64,000 nucleotides of DNA, from the NCBI RefSeq assembly GCF_021025955.1, contig NZ_JAJNCL010000008.1, positions 186,001 to 250,000 of the forward strand, in the 5' to 3' direction. Both the position numbers and the translations under genes were made by a program. The notes under the pieces were generated by a model, which had not been told where the DNA came from, did not search any database, and saw nothing but the letters and a program-made list of their open reading frames with translations. This DNA is from Rhodococcus qingshengii. Lineage in GTDB: Bacteria > Actinomycetota > Actinomycetes > Mycobacteriales > Mycobacteriaceae. This document shows positions 55,246-64,000 of this stretch, piece after piece (position 1 is the stretch's first letter; every line of letters begins with the position of its first letter).

Positions 55246-58092
55246 GTGACCGAGTCTCCGCAGTCCCCCGATTCACCAGCCGACGCAACTCCGCAGCACC
55301 GCTACACCGCGGAGCTCGCCGGCCAGATCGAGCAGCACTGGCAGGACCGCTGGAGTGAGGAAGGCACGTTCAACGCGCCCAATCCGGTCGGTCCGCTCTC
55401 CTCGCCCGACGGCGTTCCCGCCGACAAGCTCTTCGTGCAGGACATGTTCCCGTACCCCTCGGGTTCGGGACTGCACGTCGGTCACCCGCTCGGATACATC
55501 GCTACGGACGTTTTCGCGCGCTTCCATCGCATGCAGGGCCGCAATGTCCTGCACACCCTCGGCTATGACGCCTTCGGGCTCCCGGCCGAGCAGTACGCCG
55601 TGCAGACGGGTACCCACCCGCGGACCACCACCGAGTCCAACATCGCCAACATGAAGCGCCAGTTGCGACGCTTGGGTCTGGGGCACGACGAGCGTCGTAG
55701 CCTCGCGACGACGGATGTCGACTTCTACCACTGGACGCAGTGGATCTTCCTGCAGATCCATGGCGCCTGGTACGACAAGGAAGCCGGCAAGGCGCGTCGT
55801 ATCTCCGAGTTGCAAGCCGAGTTCGATTCCGGTGAGCGCGCCCTGGAAGACGGACGCGAGTGGGCTTCGTTGGACGTGGCCGCGAAGGCCAAGGTTCTGG
55901 ACTCGTACCGCCTCGTCTACCAGTCGGATTCGATGGTCAACTGGTGCCCCGGTTTGGGTACCGTGCTGGCCAACGAGGAAGTCACCGCCGACGGTCGTAG
56001 TGACCGCGGAAACTTCCCTGTCTTCCGTAAGCACCTCCAGCAGTGGATGATGCGCATCACCGCGTACTCAGACCGCCTGGTCGACGACCTCGAGTACCTG
56101 GATTGGCCGGACAAGGTCAAGGCCATGCAGCGTAACTGGATCGGACGCTCGTACGGCGCCGAAGTTACCTTTGCCGCAGGCCAATACGGCGTCGATGTGT
56201 TCACGACGCGCCCCGACACGCTGTTCGGCGCCACCTATGTGACGCTGGCTCCTGAGCACGACTTGGTGGACAAGCTCGTCGCGGACGAGTGGCCCGAAGG
56301 TGTCGACGCACGCTGGACTGGCGGTGCCACGAATCCGGCGGAAGCTGTTGCTGCATACCGTAAGTCGATTGCCGCCAAGACCGACCTGGAGCGCCAGGAA
56401 AACAAGGAGAAGACGGGCGTCTTCCTCGGTTCCTACGCGGTCAATCCGGTCAACGGACAAAAGGTCCCGATCTTCATCGCCGATTACGTTCTGACGGGCT
56501 ACGGCACCGGCGCGATCATGGCAGTTCCGGGACACGATCACCGTGACTGGGAGTTCGCGAACGCGTTCGGACTGGACATTCTCGAAGTTATTGCCGGTGG
56601 CGATGTTTCGGAGACTGCGTACTCCGGTGACGGCCCCCTGGTGAACTCCGACTACCTCGACGGTCTGGACGTGGCCGAGGCCAAGGCGACCGTCATCAGC
56701 CGCCTCGAGGAGAGCGGCCAGGGCAAGGGCACCATCCAGTACAAGCTGCGCGACTGGCTCTTCGCGCGTCAGCGATACTGGGGCGAGCCTTTCCCGATCG
56801 TCTACGACGCGGACGGCAACGCACACGCCCTGCCGGATTCGGCTCTGCCCGTTGTGCTTCCGGAGGTCGAGGACTACGCACCCGTGTCTTTCGATCCGGA
56901 CGACGCCAACTCCGAGCCCTCTCCCCCGCTGAACAAGGCGACCGACTGGGTCAACGTCGAGCTCGATCTCGGCGACGGTCTGCAGACTTACCACCGCGAC
57001 ACCAACGTCATGCCGCAGTGGGCGGGTAGCTCGTGGTACCAGCTGCGCTACATCGACCCCACCAACCAGGACGCCTTCTGCGACCCGCAGAACGAGGCGT
57101 ACTGGACGGGTCCGCGTCCGGAACTGCACGGCCCCAACGATCCCGGTGGAGTCGACCTGTACGTCGGCGGCGTCGAGCATGCGGTGCTGCACCTGCTGTA
57201 CTCGCGCTTCTGGCACAAGGTTCTGTTCGACCTGGGCTACGTGTCCTCGAGCGAGCCGTACCGCCGCCTCTACAACCAGGGCTACATCCAGGCATTCGCG
57301 TACACCGATGCCCGCGGCGTCTACGTGCCCGCAGAAGAGGTCGTCGAGCGTGACGGCAAGTTCTTCTACGAGGGCGCCGAGGTCAACCGCGAGTACGGCA
57401 AGATGGGCAAGAGCCTGAAGAATGCCGTTGCGCCGGACGAGATCTGCGCCGAGTTCGGTGCAGACACCCTGCGTGTGTACGAGATGTCGATGGGTCCGCT
57501 GGACACCTCGCGTCCGTGGGCAACCAAGGATGTCGTCGGTGCTGCGCGATTCCTGCAGCGAGTGTGGCGCGTCGTCATCGACGAGGAGACCGGCAAGCCC
57601 CGTGTCACCGACGAAGCTCCTGGTGAGGAGACGCTGCGTGCGCTCAACAAGGCGATTTCCGGTGTCATCGAGGATTACACGGCGCTGCGCGACAACACGG
57701 CCGCTGCGAAGCTGATCGAGTACAACAACCACCTCACCAAGGCGTTCCCGGGTGGCGCGCCGCGTGCTGCCGTCGAGCCGCTGGTACTGATGCTCGCTCC
57801 CCTGGCGCCGCACCTCGCGGAAGAGTTGTGGTCGCGTCTGGGACACACGGAATCTCTTGCGCACGGCCCCTTCCCCGCTGTCGAGGAAAAGTGGCTCGCC
57901 TCGGACACCGTCGAGTACCCGATCCAGGTCAACGGCAAGGTCCGTAGCCGCATCAGCGTCCCGGCGGATGCCGATCGCAAGGCTGTCGAAGAGATCGCCC
58001 TGGCCGACGAGAAGATCGTCGCTCTGCTCGAGGGCAACGCACCACGCAAGGTGATCGTTGTGCCGGGCAAGATGGTGAACATAGTTCTGTAG
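55246..58092 (+). CDS. leuS: Leucyl-tRNA synthetase
   Basis: The 948-residue class I synthetase charges tRNA-Leu. The HIGH signature reads LHVGHPLGY (about residues 75-83), an editing domain (CP1) with [20 protein letters not shown] follows, and the KMSKS equivalent is [11 protein letters not shown] near residue 720. The GTG start at 55246 lacks a strong ribosome binding site. Normal for actinobacteria in length. It is divergent from the SdpI-family gene. A strong hairpin terminator follows. Confidence 0.97.
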   Translation: MTESPQSPDSPADATPQHRYTAELAGQIEQHWQDRWSEEGTFNAPNPVGPLSSPDGVPADKLFVQDMFPYPSGSGLHVGHPLGYIATDVFARFHRMQGRNVLHTLGYDAFGLPAEQYAVQTGTHPRTTTESNIANMKRQLRRLGLGHDERRSLATTDVDFYHWTQWIFLQIHGAWYDKEAGKARRISELQAEFDSGERALEDGREWASLDVAAKAKVLDSYRLVYQSDSMVNWCPGLGTVLANEEVTADGRSDRGNFPVFRKHLQQWMMRITAYSDRLVDDLEYLDWPDKVKAMQRNWIGRSYGAEVTFAAGQYGVDVFTTRPDTLFGATYVTLAPEHDLVDKLVADEWPEGVDARWTGGATNPAEAVAAYRKSIAAKTDLERQENKEKTGVFLGSYAVNPVNGQKVPIFIADYVLTGYGTGAIMAVPGHDHRDWEFANAFGLDILEVIAGGDVSETAYSGDGPLVNSDYLDGLDVAEAKATVISRLEESGQGKGTIQYKLRDWLFARQRYWGEPFPIVYDADGNAHALPDSALPVVLPEVEDYAPVSFDPDDANSEPSPPLNKATDWVNVELDLGDGLQTYHRDTNVMPQWAGSSWYQLRYIDPTNQDAFCDPQNEAYWTGPRPELHGPNDPGGVDLYVGGVEHAVLHLLYSRFWHKVLFDLGYVSSSEPYRRLYNQGYIQAFAYTDARGVYVPAEEVVERDGKFFYEGAEVNREYGKMGKSLKNAVAPDEICAEFGADTLRVYEMSMGPLDTSRPWATKDVVGAARFLQRVWRVVIDEETGKPRVTDEAPGEETLRALNKAISGVIEDYTALRDNTAAAKLIEYNNHLTKAFPGGAPRAAVEPLVLMLAPLAPHLAEELWSRLGHTESLAHGPFPAVEEKWLASDTVEYPIQVNGKVRSRISVPADADRKAVEEIALADEKIVALLEGNAPRKVIVVPGKMVNIVL

Positions 58093-58103
58093 GCGCTTCG
58101 CGC

Positions 58104-58149
58104 ACTGTGCGCCGTTTTGGTAGTTACCGCTACCGAAACGGCGCACAGT
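58104..58149 (+). terminator. Terminator after leuS
   Basis: A 20-base-pair stem with one G-T pair (58104-58123 against 58130-58149) and loop TTACCG lies 12 bases past the leuS stop. Confidence 0.85.
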
Positions 58150-58358
58150 CGTATCTGGAGCCAATCAGTCGTTGTCCTGATTCTCCCGCTCCGCGGAACA
58201 TTCTGTAGCGCGTGTTCGACGTGAGGGCTGTGATGCAGGTAACACGTTGCCGAGAACGGTAGCTGTCGTTTCACTGCACTTCGCCGCAAGGCCCCGGCCG
58301 ATGGCATTCGGCAGGGGGTCAATCGAATTCGCAGGTGTCCCGAAAGGATTCTCCAGCC

Positions 58359-59864
58359 ATGGCGTCTCATGTCCACAGCGACGGTTCGTCTCCCAGTCTG
58401 CCCGAATCGACGTCGATGCCGGAGCGGTGGACTCCGCGACTGGTGTTCTCGCTGGCGTCGATCGTTCTTCTTCTCGAAATGCTCGCGGTGAGCTACATGA
58501 TGATTTCCACTGCGCTGCCCGCCATCTCGGTGCATTATCAAACGACGCAGGGAGCTTGGCTGCTCACGTCGTTCCTGCTGCTGGGCGCGGTCGCGTCTCC
58601 TCTGCTCGGCAAGCTCGCCGACATGTACGGCAAACGTAAAGTCCTGCTCTTGGCGGTCGCCGGTGCAGCGGTCGGATCGTTCATTTCGGCGATTGCGCCG
58701 AGCTATGCCGTCTTGATTCTGGGCCGGTCGCTGACGGGCCTACTCGTTCCCTGCCTGTTCTTGAGTTACTCCCTCATCCGCGACGTGTTTCCGCCGAAAA
58801 CCGTTGCCTTAGCTGTCAGTATCGCGACCTCCGGCATGGGTTTGATCGCGATCCCAGCGCCGTTCCTCACCGGCTGGTTGATCGACAACCACGGGTTCCG
58901 GAGCATCTTCTGGTTCTTCGTCATCGGTTTGGTTCTGCTCGGTGGCATGATTTTCGCTTCGACGGCGGAATCAGCTGTGCGACTGCGCTCTTCGCTGGAC
59001 CTGATCGGTGCGGTACTGCTCGGATCGGGCATCGCCGGAATTCTGATCGGCGTCAGCTTCGGACCGACCTGGGGCTGGAAGAACGGCTCGACACTGGCCT
59101 ATCTGATCGGCGGCGTCGCACTGCTGGTGGCTTGGGTTGCCTCTGCCCGAGCCATCCGTGAGCCCTTGATCGACCTGCGCTACTTCGGCAAGCGTTCGGT
59201 GATGCTCACCGCCGTCGGTGCCGGGTTCTGCTACGGCGCCTCGGGAGTCTTCACGATTCTGCTGCCGATGATGGTGATGACCCCAGCAGTTCTCGGCCTG
59301 GGATACGGATTCGGGGTCACGGCAGAGGGATTCGCGATCTTCCAGGCGCCGCTTGGTGGCATGGTGGTGGTCGGCGGCTTGATCGTAGGTTTCCTCGTGG
59401 GCCGCAACATCCGACCGCGTCTGCTGATGATCATCGGGATGATCCTCATGGCAGTCGGATTCACCTTGACGGCAACCATTCACGACAACAAGCCGCTGCT
59501 CATCATCTTTGCCGGAATCTTCGGTGTCGGAATGGGTATGGGCTACGCATCTATCCCGAACCTGCTCATCGAGGCAGTGCCGCCGCAGTTGCAGGCAACC
59601 ACGGCGAGCATGGTTGCGGTCTTCCAGAGTATCTTCCCCGCTGTGCTTCCCGTCATCGCCTTCACGGTCTTGAACTCGCACATCGCGATGGCGATGGAGG
59701 GCGCTGTGTTCTACACCGACGAGGGCATGCGCATCGCGTTCCTGATCGGTGCTGCTGCAGCAGTTCTCGGTGCGATCGCAGCCGTATTCCTGCCGCGAAA
59801 CATCGTCCAGATCGGCGCAGAAGACGGCATGCAGCAGGAAACGTCCCTCCTTCCGGCTCACTGA
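58359..59864 (+). CDS. MFS transporter (DHA2-like)
   Basis: The 501-residue protein probably has 14 membrane segments, as in the DHA2 drug:H+ group. It has the motif GKLADMYGKRKVLLLAVAG near residue 80 and SLIRDVFPPKTVALAVSIATSGMG later. The ATG at 58359 follows GAAAGGA. It may export a lipophilic compound; the substrate is unknown. It stands between the leuS terminator and a hairpin shared with the next operon. Confidence 0.87.
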   Translation: MASHVHSDGSSPSLPESTSMPERWTPRLVFSLASIVLLLEMLAVSYMMISTALPAISVHYQTTQGAWLLTSFLLLGAVASPLLGKLADMYGKRKVLLLAVAGAAVGSFISAIAPSYAVLILGRSLTGLLVPCLFLSYSLIRDVFPPKTVALAVSIATSGMGLIAIPAPFLTGWLIDNHGFRSIFWFFVIGLVLLGGMIFASTAESAVRLRSSLDLIGAVLLGSGIAGILIGVSFGPTWGWKNGSTLAYLIGGVALLVAWVASARAIREPLIDLRYFGKRSVMLTAVGAGFCYGASGVFTILLPMMVMTPAVLGLGYGFGVTAEGFAIFQAPLGGMVVVGGLIVGFLVGRNIRPRLLMIIGMILMAVGFTLTATIHDNKPLLIIFAGIFGVGMGMGYASIPNLLIEAVPPQLQATTASMVAVFQSIFPAVLPVIAFTVLNSHIAMAMEGAVFYTDEGMRIAFLIGAAAAVLGAIAAVFLPRNIVQIGAEDGMQQETSLLPAH

Positions 59865-59878
59865 TCATGCGATGACGT

Positions 59879-59906
59879 GCGGCTACGGGCCAACGCCCGT
59901 AGCCGC
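59879..59906. terminator. Shared hairpin between MFS and ACT gene
   Basis: A perfect 12-base-pair stem (59879-59890 against 59895-59906) with loop CAAC lies between convergent genes. No T-run is present, so strength is uncertain. Confidence 0.65.
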
Positions 59907-59931
59907 GCATCTCCATGGTCGCACCTCGATG

Positions 59932-60429
59932 TCATGCAAGATGAATCTTCTGCAGCGAGATCTCACCCCGCAGCGGCCGCTCCGCAACTTGTGCCAGATC
60001 AGAGACGAATGTGTCCGCGATCGATCGGGTGGTGGTGAGTTGTACCGACAGAACGTTGTTCGCTTGACTGCACACTGTTGCGCCGTACCGGTACGCCACC
60101 AGCGCCACTGGATCGACGCGTTGGAAAGTCGCGGTGACGTGTAGGCCGACCTGTGGTGTCACCGGAACGAACGGGCCGTGGTCCGTCTTGATGCGAACTA
60201 TCCCGATGATCTTGTTGAGACGCTTGATCAACATGGCGTCGGAGATGGTTGCCGGACAACGGTACGCGATCGACATTCCGGTGACTCCCGGCGATGTCAC
60301 GGACACCCACGTGGACAGACTGACGACGTCTACGCCAAGCTTCCACCCCAGCGAAGAAATACGGGCGAGAACTGCTGCGGTGTCATGGCATTCGACGACC
60401 ATGGTGCCAACCCGTGTCGTTTCACGCAT
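59932..60429 (-). CDS. ACT-domain protein resembling acetolactate synthase small subunit
   Basis: The 165-residue protein has an ACT-like N-terminal half: MVVECHDTAAVLARISSLGWKLGVDVVSLST, then the strand MSIAYRC and KRLNKIIGIVRI, which closely resembles the KQLNKLIDV element of IlvN/IlvH. The second half (VTPQVGLHVTATFQRVDPVALVAYRY and on) fits the IlvH C-terminal domain loosely. In IlvN/IlvH the ACT domain binds valine and regulates acetolactate synthase. No large subunit is in the window. It is the last gene of the SDR-GS-aldehyde dehydrogenase run, 19 bases after the dehydrogenase. A regulatory subunit for amine metabolism is inferred. Confidence 0.65.
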   Translation of the reverse strand: MRETTRVGTMVVECHDTAAVLARISSLGWKLGVDVVSLSTWVSVTSPGVTGMSIAYRCPATISDAMLIKRLNKIIGIVRIKTDHGPFVPVTPQVGLHVTATFQRVDPVALVAYRYGATVCSQANNVLSVQLTTTRSIADTFVSDLAQVAERPLRGEISLQKIHLA

Positions 60430-60448
60430 TCCCACGACCTCTTTCGGC

Positions 60449-61912
60449 TTAGAGAGGCAGCCCGGGCGCATCGACTCCGACGATTCGCGATCCCCGAAAG
60501 AAGTCGAGAAGCTCTCTGTCGCCGTGTGCGCCGATACCGCTTCCGCCCCAGAAACTCTGGGTCGAGTTGTCGTCGAGGTCCAGGAGACTGGTGCTGTTGA
60601 TCTTGTTCTCGCCGCACTCGATCCGGGTCGCAAGTTCACGAGCGGCGTCGACGTCCGCACCGAACACGTAACCGGCCAGGCCGGTATCGAGAGCGTTCGC
60701 CTCGAGCAGTGCCTGCTCGTCGGTTGACGCGCGGTGCACGGTCAGGATCGGCCCGAAGGTCTCCGACTTGGTGTGCTCCGACGAGATCCCGTGCACCACT
60801 GTCGGAGGGAAGAACCATCCGGAAAGGTCCGGCACAGGGGTGCTCGAGACAACTGTGCCGCCCACGCCGAGGAGGTAGTCGACAGTCGCCCGCATTCGTT
60901 GCAGTTGAGGCTCGTTCGCCTGCGGCCCCATCGTAGTGTTGTCGTCACCGGTTCGTCCGAGCGCGATTTCGGCCGTGCGGTCGAGTATTGCGTCGACAAG
61001 ACGGTCGTGAAGGTGCGGCGGCACGAAGACGCTTCCCGGACTCTCACACCATTGCCCGTTGAGTTTGGTGAACCCGTCGACGAGTGCGGTCGCAGTCAGA
61101 TCGATATCGGCGTCGGCGCGGACGATCACGGGATTGTTGCTGCCGAGTTCGAGTTGAAGCGCCTTGAAGTCGGCCGAGGCCGCAGAGGCGATGGAACTGC
61201 CGGCTGCTCGGCCGCCAGTGAACGCCAGTGCTCGGATTCGTCGATCGGCGGCCAGTAGATGCCCGACGTCCCCGCCTCCGTGAACGAGTTGAAACAGAGC
61301 TCTCGGTGCGTCGAGTTCGGCAATGGCACGCGAGATCGCTTCTGTAAGCACATTGGGTCCTGACGGAGCCCAGTTGGAGGGCTTGGCGATGACAGGAGCG
61401 CCCGCGGCCAATGCGAATGCGGTCTTCTTCGCGGTGATGAAGCTCGGTGCATTCCACGGTGCGATCACAGCGGTCGGGCCCCAAGCCAGCCGATGTAGTT
61501 GTGCGCCCGACGCCAACTGCTCGAACCCCGAGGAGTCTTCCAGATACTTTGCAGCACTACGGAACAGATCGGGAAGTCCGCCCGCGAACAGCGTGCTGAT
61601 CGATAGGGGGAGACCGTTGTTCTTTGAGTCCTCACGAGCGATCGCCGTTGTTCGTTCCTCGACAAGTTCGGCAGTTCTCTCGAGTAAGAGCACTCGGTCG
61701 GCTACCGATCGACGGGTCCAGACACCCGATCGATGGAGTTCTGTCGCGGCGGTGATTACCCTCTCCACCTGTTCGGCGGAAGACGAGAGTTGGGCTTGCA
61801 GTTTCTCTCCGGTGTCGGGATCGGAGAGAAATTCGCCGAGTTCGATAGCCGGTGGTTCGACGTTTCCGTCGATCGTGTTGTTCTGGGGCACGAGTGAGCA
61901 TGAAGTGGTCAT
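60449..61912 (-). CDS. Aldehyde dehydrogenase family protein
   Basis: This 487-residue enzyme oxidises aldehydes with NAD(P). The catalytic cysteine is in NGQWCESPGS and the general-base glutamate in LQLELGSNNP. Several usually conserved sites vary: GGRAAG in place of GS-x-x-G, and ELGSNNP in place of ELGGKSP. It uses the ATG at 61912 (MTTSCSLVPQNN). It lies 31 bases after the GS-like gene, so both belong to one operon and it may oxidise an aldehyde made from a glutamylated amine, as in the Puu pathway. Confidence 0.88.
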   Translation of the reverse strand: MTTSCSLVPQNNTIDGNVEPPAIELGEFLSDPDTGEKLQAQLSSSAEQVERVITAATELHRSGVWTRRSVADRVLLLERTAELVEERTTAIAREDSKNNGLPLSISTLFAGGLPDLFRSAAKYLEDSSGFEQLASGAQLHRLAWGPTAVIAPWNAPSFITAKKTAFALAAGAPVIAKPSNWAPSGPNVLTEAISRAIAELDAPRALFQLVHGGGDVGHLLAADRRIRALAFTGGRAAGSSIASAASADFKALQLELGSNNPVIVRADADIDLTATALVDGFTKLNGQWCESPGSVFVPPHLHDRLVDAILDRTAEIALGRTGDDNTTMGPQANEPQLQRMRATVDYLLGVGGTVVSSTPVPDLSGWFFPPTVVHGISSEHTKSETFGPILTVHRASTDEQALLEANALDTGLAGYVFGADVDAARELATRIECGENKINSTSLLDLDDNSTQSFWGGSGIGAHGDRELLDFFRGSRIVGVDAPGLPL

Positions 61913-61943
61913 GACTGTCCTTCGTGGCGAAATCGTGTGTAGG

Positions 61944-63320
61944 TCAGATGTTGTCGAGGTAGCGTTCGCGTTCCCAGTCGGTGACTGCGGACATGAAGGA
62001 ATCCCATTCGTCCTTGGCGACCGCCGCGTAGTGCGACACGACCTCGGCGCCGAACGCCGCGAGTGCGAACTCACTGGCTTCGAGCGCACGCGCCGCCTCG
62101 TCGAGTGTGCTGGGCAGCGGTTGCTGCTTCACCTTCTCGAGTGTGTCCGTGTCGCTGTACCCGTCGCGTCGTACTGGTGCGCCGGGATCGAGCTTTCGTG
62201 TCAGACCGTCGTTCATCGACGCCAGAACGGCGGCGAGTGCGAGATACGGATTTGCGTCCGCCCCTGGCAGTCTCATTTCGAGACGGTTGGCGGACGGTGC
62301 CCCGGTGATGAGTCGGCAGGTGGTCGTCCTGTTGTCGAAACCCCAGGTCAAGCCGTTCCCTGAGAAGTCGTGGCTGGCTCTGGTCCGGCGCATCGAGTTG
62401 ATGGTCGGCGTGTAGAACAGCATGAGTTCCGGGCAGTGCTCGAGGACTCCGCCGACGGCGTGCAGCAGTTCGGCACTCGCCGTGTTTTCTGCGTTTTCGT
62501 CGTGGAACGGAAAGGTGTCGTCGTTCCGCATGGACGCGTGAATATGACACGACGAGCCCATGCCGTCGGTGCTCGGGCGTGCCATGAAGGTCGCAGTGAG
62601 CCCTTCCGCCGCCGCGACATCGTGGACCACCTGCTTGAAGAGCACATGGCGGTCGGCCATCTCGAGGGCGGTTCCGTATTCGAGATTGATCTCCCACTGG
62701 CCCAGCCCGTATTCGACCTGAGAGACCTCGACGGGAATCGCGCTCTCCTCCAACGCGGTTCGTACCTTGCGGAAGAAGGGTTCCATCGCATTGCCGGCGG
62801 TGATGGTGTAGTCCGAGGGCACCAGGGTGGTGGGTTCGAGATCCCGATAGCCGCTGCGCCGCAACGCGTCGGGGGTACCCCGGTAGAGGTGGAACTCGAG
62901 TTCCGTTGCCGCGTAGACGGTGTGGCCGTCGGTTTCGAGCTTGTCGATCTGTTTGCGCAGTATCGTTCGCGGTGCGATCGGGACCAGCTCGCCGGTATGT
63001 TCGTCGACCGAGTCTGCGATGACGATGGCAGTGGACTCGAGCCACGACGCGCGTCGTAGTGTTCCCAGGTCAGGTTGCAGGCGGAAGTCATGCCAGCCGG
63101 TGTGTCCGCCGGCGTAGTCGACAACGAGTTTGTCCATGCGTTGGCTGGCATCCCAGGCGTACACACAGGTGCACACATGCAAGCCCTCGTCGATGTTTGC
63201 GAGGAAAAGTCGCGTCGGGACTCGTTTGCCGATCAAACGTCCGTAGAGGTCGATACCGGCGATGAGGACGGTGTCGATGTCGGACTCGGCGAGCTCGGCC
63301 GTGGTGAGCCGGCCTTTCAT
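61944..63320 (-). CDS. Glutamine-synthetase-like ligase (gamma-glutamylamine type)
   Basis: The 458-residue enzyme belongs to the glutamine synthetase superfamily, in the GlnA-like/PuuA branch that ligates glutamate to amines. It has EYGLGQWEINLE and GSSCHIHASM (metal and substrate region), INSMRRTRAS, WGFDNRTTTCRLI and RLPGADANPYLALAAVL. A true GlnA has a longer N-terminal domain and an adenylylation tyrosine region; the latter is absent here. The ATG at 63320 overlaps the SDR stop (ATGA), so they are coupled. The amine substrate is unknown. Confidence 0.88.
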   Translation of the reverse strand: MKGRLTTAELAESDIDTVLIAGIDLYGRLIGKRVPTRLFLANIDEGLHVCTCVYAWDASQRMDKLVVDYAGGHTGWHDFRLQPDLGTLRRASWLESTAIVIADSVDEHTGELVPIAPRTILRKQIDKLETDGHTVYAATELEFHLYRGTPDALRRSGYRDLEPTTLVPSDYTITAGNAMEPFFRKVRTALEESAIPVEVSQVEYGLGQWEINLEYGTALEMADRHVLFKQVVHDVAAAEGLTATFMARPSTDGMGSSCHIHASMRNDDTFPFHDENAENTASAELLHAVGGVLEHCPELMLFYTPTINSMRRTRASHDFSGNGLTWGFDNRTTTCRLITGAPSANRLEMRLPGADANPYLALAAVLASMNDGLTRKLDPGAPVRRDGYSDTDTLEKVKQQPLPSTLDEAARALEASEFALAAFGAEVVSHYAAVAKDEWDSFMSAVTDWERERYLDNI

Positions 63321-64000
63321 CGGGCGAGCCATCCGCCGTCGACGGGCAGCTGGACTCCACTGATGTAGGAGGCGTCGTCGGAGAGGAGGAAGGAGACTGC
63401 AGCACCCATGTCCTCGGGGCGTCCGACGCGCGGCACCAGGAGCCTGGACTTCATGAAGTCGAGAACTTCGCCGGAGGAGACGTCGATGCCAGGCAGGAAG
63501 GCGGTGGGGACCGGCCCGGGGGCGATCGCGTTGACTCGTACGTTGTACCGAGAGAGTTCGACGGCCAGAGCCTTCGTCAGCATCTTCACTCCACCCTTCG
63601 ACGCGTTGTAGTGGACCTGGGCGAAGCCCTGGGAGGACACGACGACGTCCGCTTCCACCGTCGACAAGTTCACCACAGCGCCGCTGTTGCCGTCGCGGAA
63701 GTACGGGGTGGCGATCTGCGTGACGATGAACATGCCCTTGAGATTGACGTCGAGGACGAGGTCCCACTCTTCGTCGGTGAGGTTCTCCAGAGAACTCATC
63801 GTGATCAGACCGGCGTTGTTGACGAGGTAGTCGAAGCGTCCCCATTCGGCGACGGTGGCCTCGAAAGCGGCGCTCACGGCGGCGCGGTCGCGCACGTCGG
63901 CCTCGAGAGCGAGCGCGGGTGTGCCGTACTGCGATTCGATCAGTGCGACGGTCTCTTTTGCACTTTCGATGTGAAGGTCCACGACCGCGACGCGGGCACC
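63317..64000 (-). CDS. Short-chain dehydrogenase/reductase, 5' part beyond the window
   Basis: About 228 residues of a classical SDR lie in the window. Its nucleotide-binding glycine motif is cut off at the right edge. Visible are LVNNAGLITM, VNLSTVEADVVVSSQ, the catalytic HYNASKGGVKML (Tyr and Lys of YxxxK, as YNASK), and PGPVPTAF. It ends SGVQLPVDGGWLAR. It begins the operon with the ligase, aldehyde dehydrogenase and ACT-domain protein. The substrate is unknown. Confidence 0.92.
   Translation of the reverse strand, partial: GARVAVVDLHIESAKETVALIESQYGTPALALEADVRDRAAVSAAFEATVAEWGRFDYLVNNAGLITMSSLENLTDEEWDLVLDVNLKGMFIVTQIATPYFRDGNSGAVVNLSTVEADVVVSSQGFAQVHYNASKGGVKMLTKALAVELSRYNVRVNAIAPGPVPTAFLPGIDVSSGEVLDFMKSRLLVPRVGRPEDMGAAVSFLLSDDASYISGVQLPVDGGWLAR

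Noticed and set aside
56068..58164. A 698-codon open frame opposite leuS
   Set aside because: Antisense shadow; leuS has all synthetase motifs.
60430..60660. N-terminal extension of the ACT-domain gene
   Set aside because: It lies inside the aldehyde dehydrogenase gene and has no conserved content; MRETTRVG at 60429 is the likely start.
63321..63845. N-terminal extension of the ligase frame by about 175 codons
   Set aside because: The extension is out of frame with, and covered by, the SDR gene; the ATGA overlap at 63317-63320 marks the real start.

Overview
The window is a stretch of actinobacterial chromosome centred on the replication origin. Gene order, the mycolate-actinobacterial versions of DnaA, GyrB, MurJ and CwlM, the moderately high GC content and the frequent GTG/TTG starts all point to Rhodococcus. 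An R. erythropolis/qingshengii-like strain is my best guess, from impression only. I see no transposase, integrase, prophage, CRISPR array or rRNA.

Layout. (1) 1-3481: a cut-off secreted lipase, a membrane alpha/beta hydrolase and a baeRF-family protein. (2) 3704-4066: tRNA-Ala(TGC) and tRNA-Ile(GAT) flank a 36-residue DLW-39-like protein; a strong terminator follows. (3) 4142-17390, minus strand: the replication block, read away from oriC as dnaN, gnd, recF, DciA-like DUF721, then an inserted three-gene redox module (ferritin-like hydrolase, 2Fe-2S ferredoxin reductase, alpha/beta hydrolase), then gyrB, gyrA and a DUF3566 membrane protein. (4) 17391-17975: oriC, between dnaN and dnaA, with DnaA boxes, an AT-rich patch and a dense set of CTCGAG palindromes. 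(5) 17976-28779: dnaA, then on the plus strand rpmH, rnpA, yidD, yidC and jag, a 3-kb accessory insert (GNAT enzyme, small membrane protein, MerR regulator), then rsmG, parA and parB. Six parS sites lie between jag and the 5' end of parA. (6) 29035-44388: GNAT, cwlM, trxA, trxB, an inserted OYE/TetR pair, the anti-SigM factor, sigM, a MurJ-pseudokinase fusion, DUF6049, a NUDIX hydrolase and pcnA. This follows the M. tuberculosis Rv3907c-Rv3916c order. (7) 44385-59864: accessory metabolism and transport with local regulators, plus yqgE, an SdpI/DUF1648 gene pair and leuS. (8) 59932-64000: a minus-strand operon of SDR (cut by the window edge), glutamine-synthetase-like ligase, aldehyde dehydrogenase and an ACT/IlvH-like protein.

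How the genes work together. The core handles initiation (DnaA, oriC, DnaN, DciA-like), supercoiling (GyrAB), recombinational repair (RecF), origin segregation (ParA, ParB, parS), membrane protein insertion (YidC, YidD) and control of peptidoglycan precursor export (MurJ with its pseudokinase; CwlM as a pseudo-amidase regulator). SigM and its anti-sigma factor sit with thioredoxin and thioredoxin reductase, a redox-stress arrangement.

The least explained parts are the redox module between DciA and gyrB, the DUF1648/SdpI pair with its cysteine-rich tail, the ACT-domain protein in an amine-ligase operon, and the CTCGAG and pyrimidine-tract repeats around oriC and parS. Start sites were chosen from ribosome binding sites, overlaps and family N-termini, and some differ from the longest open frame.
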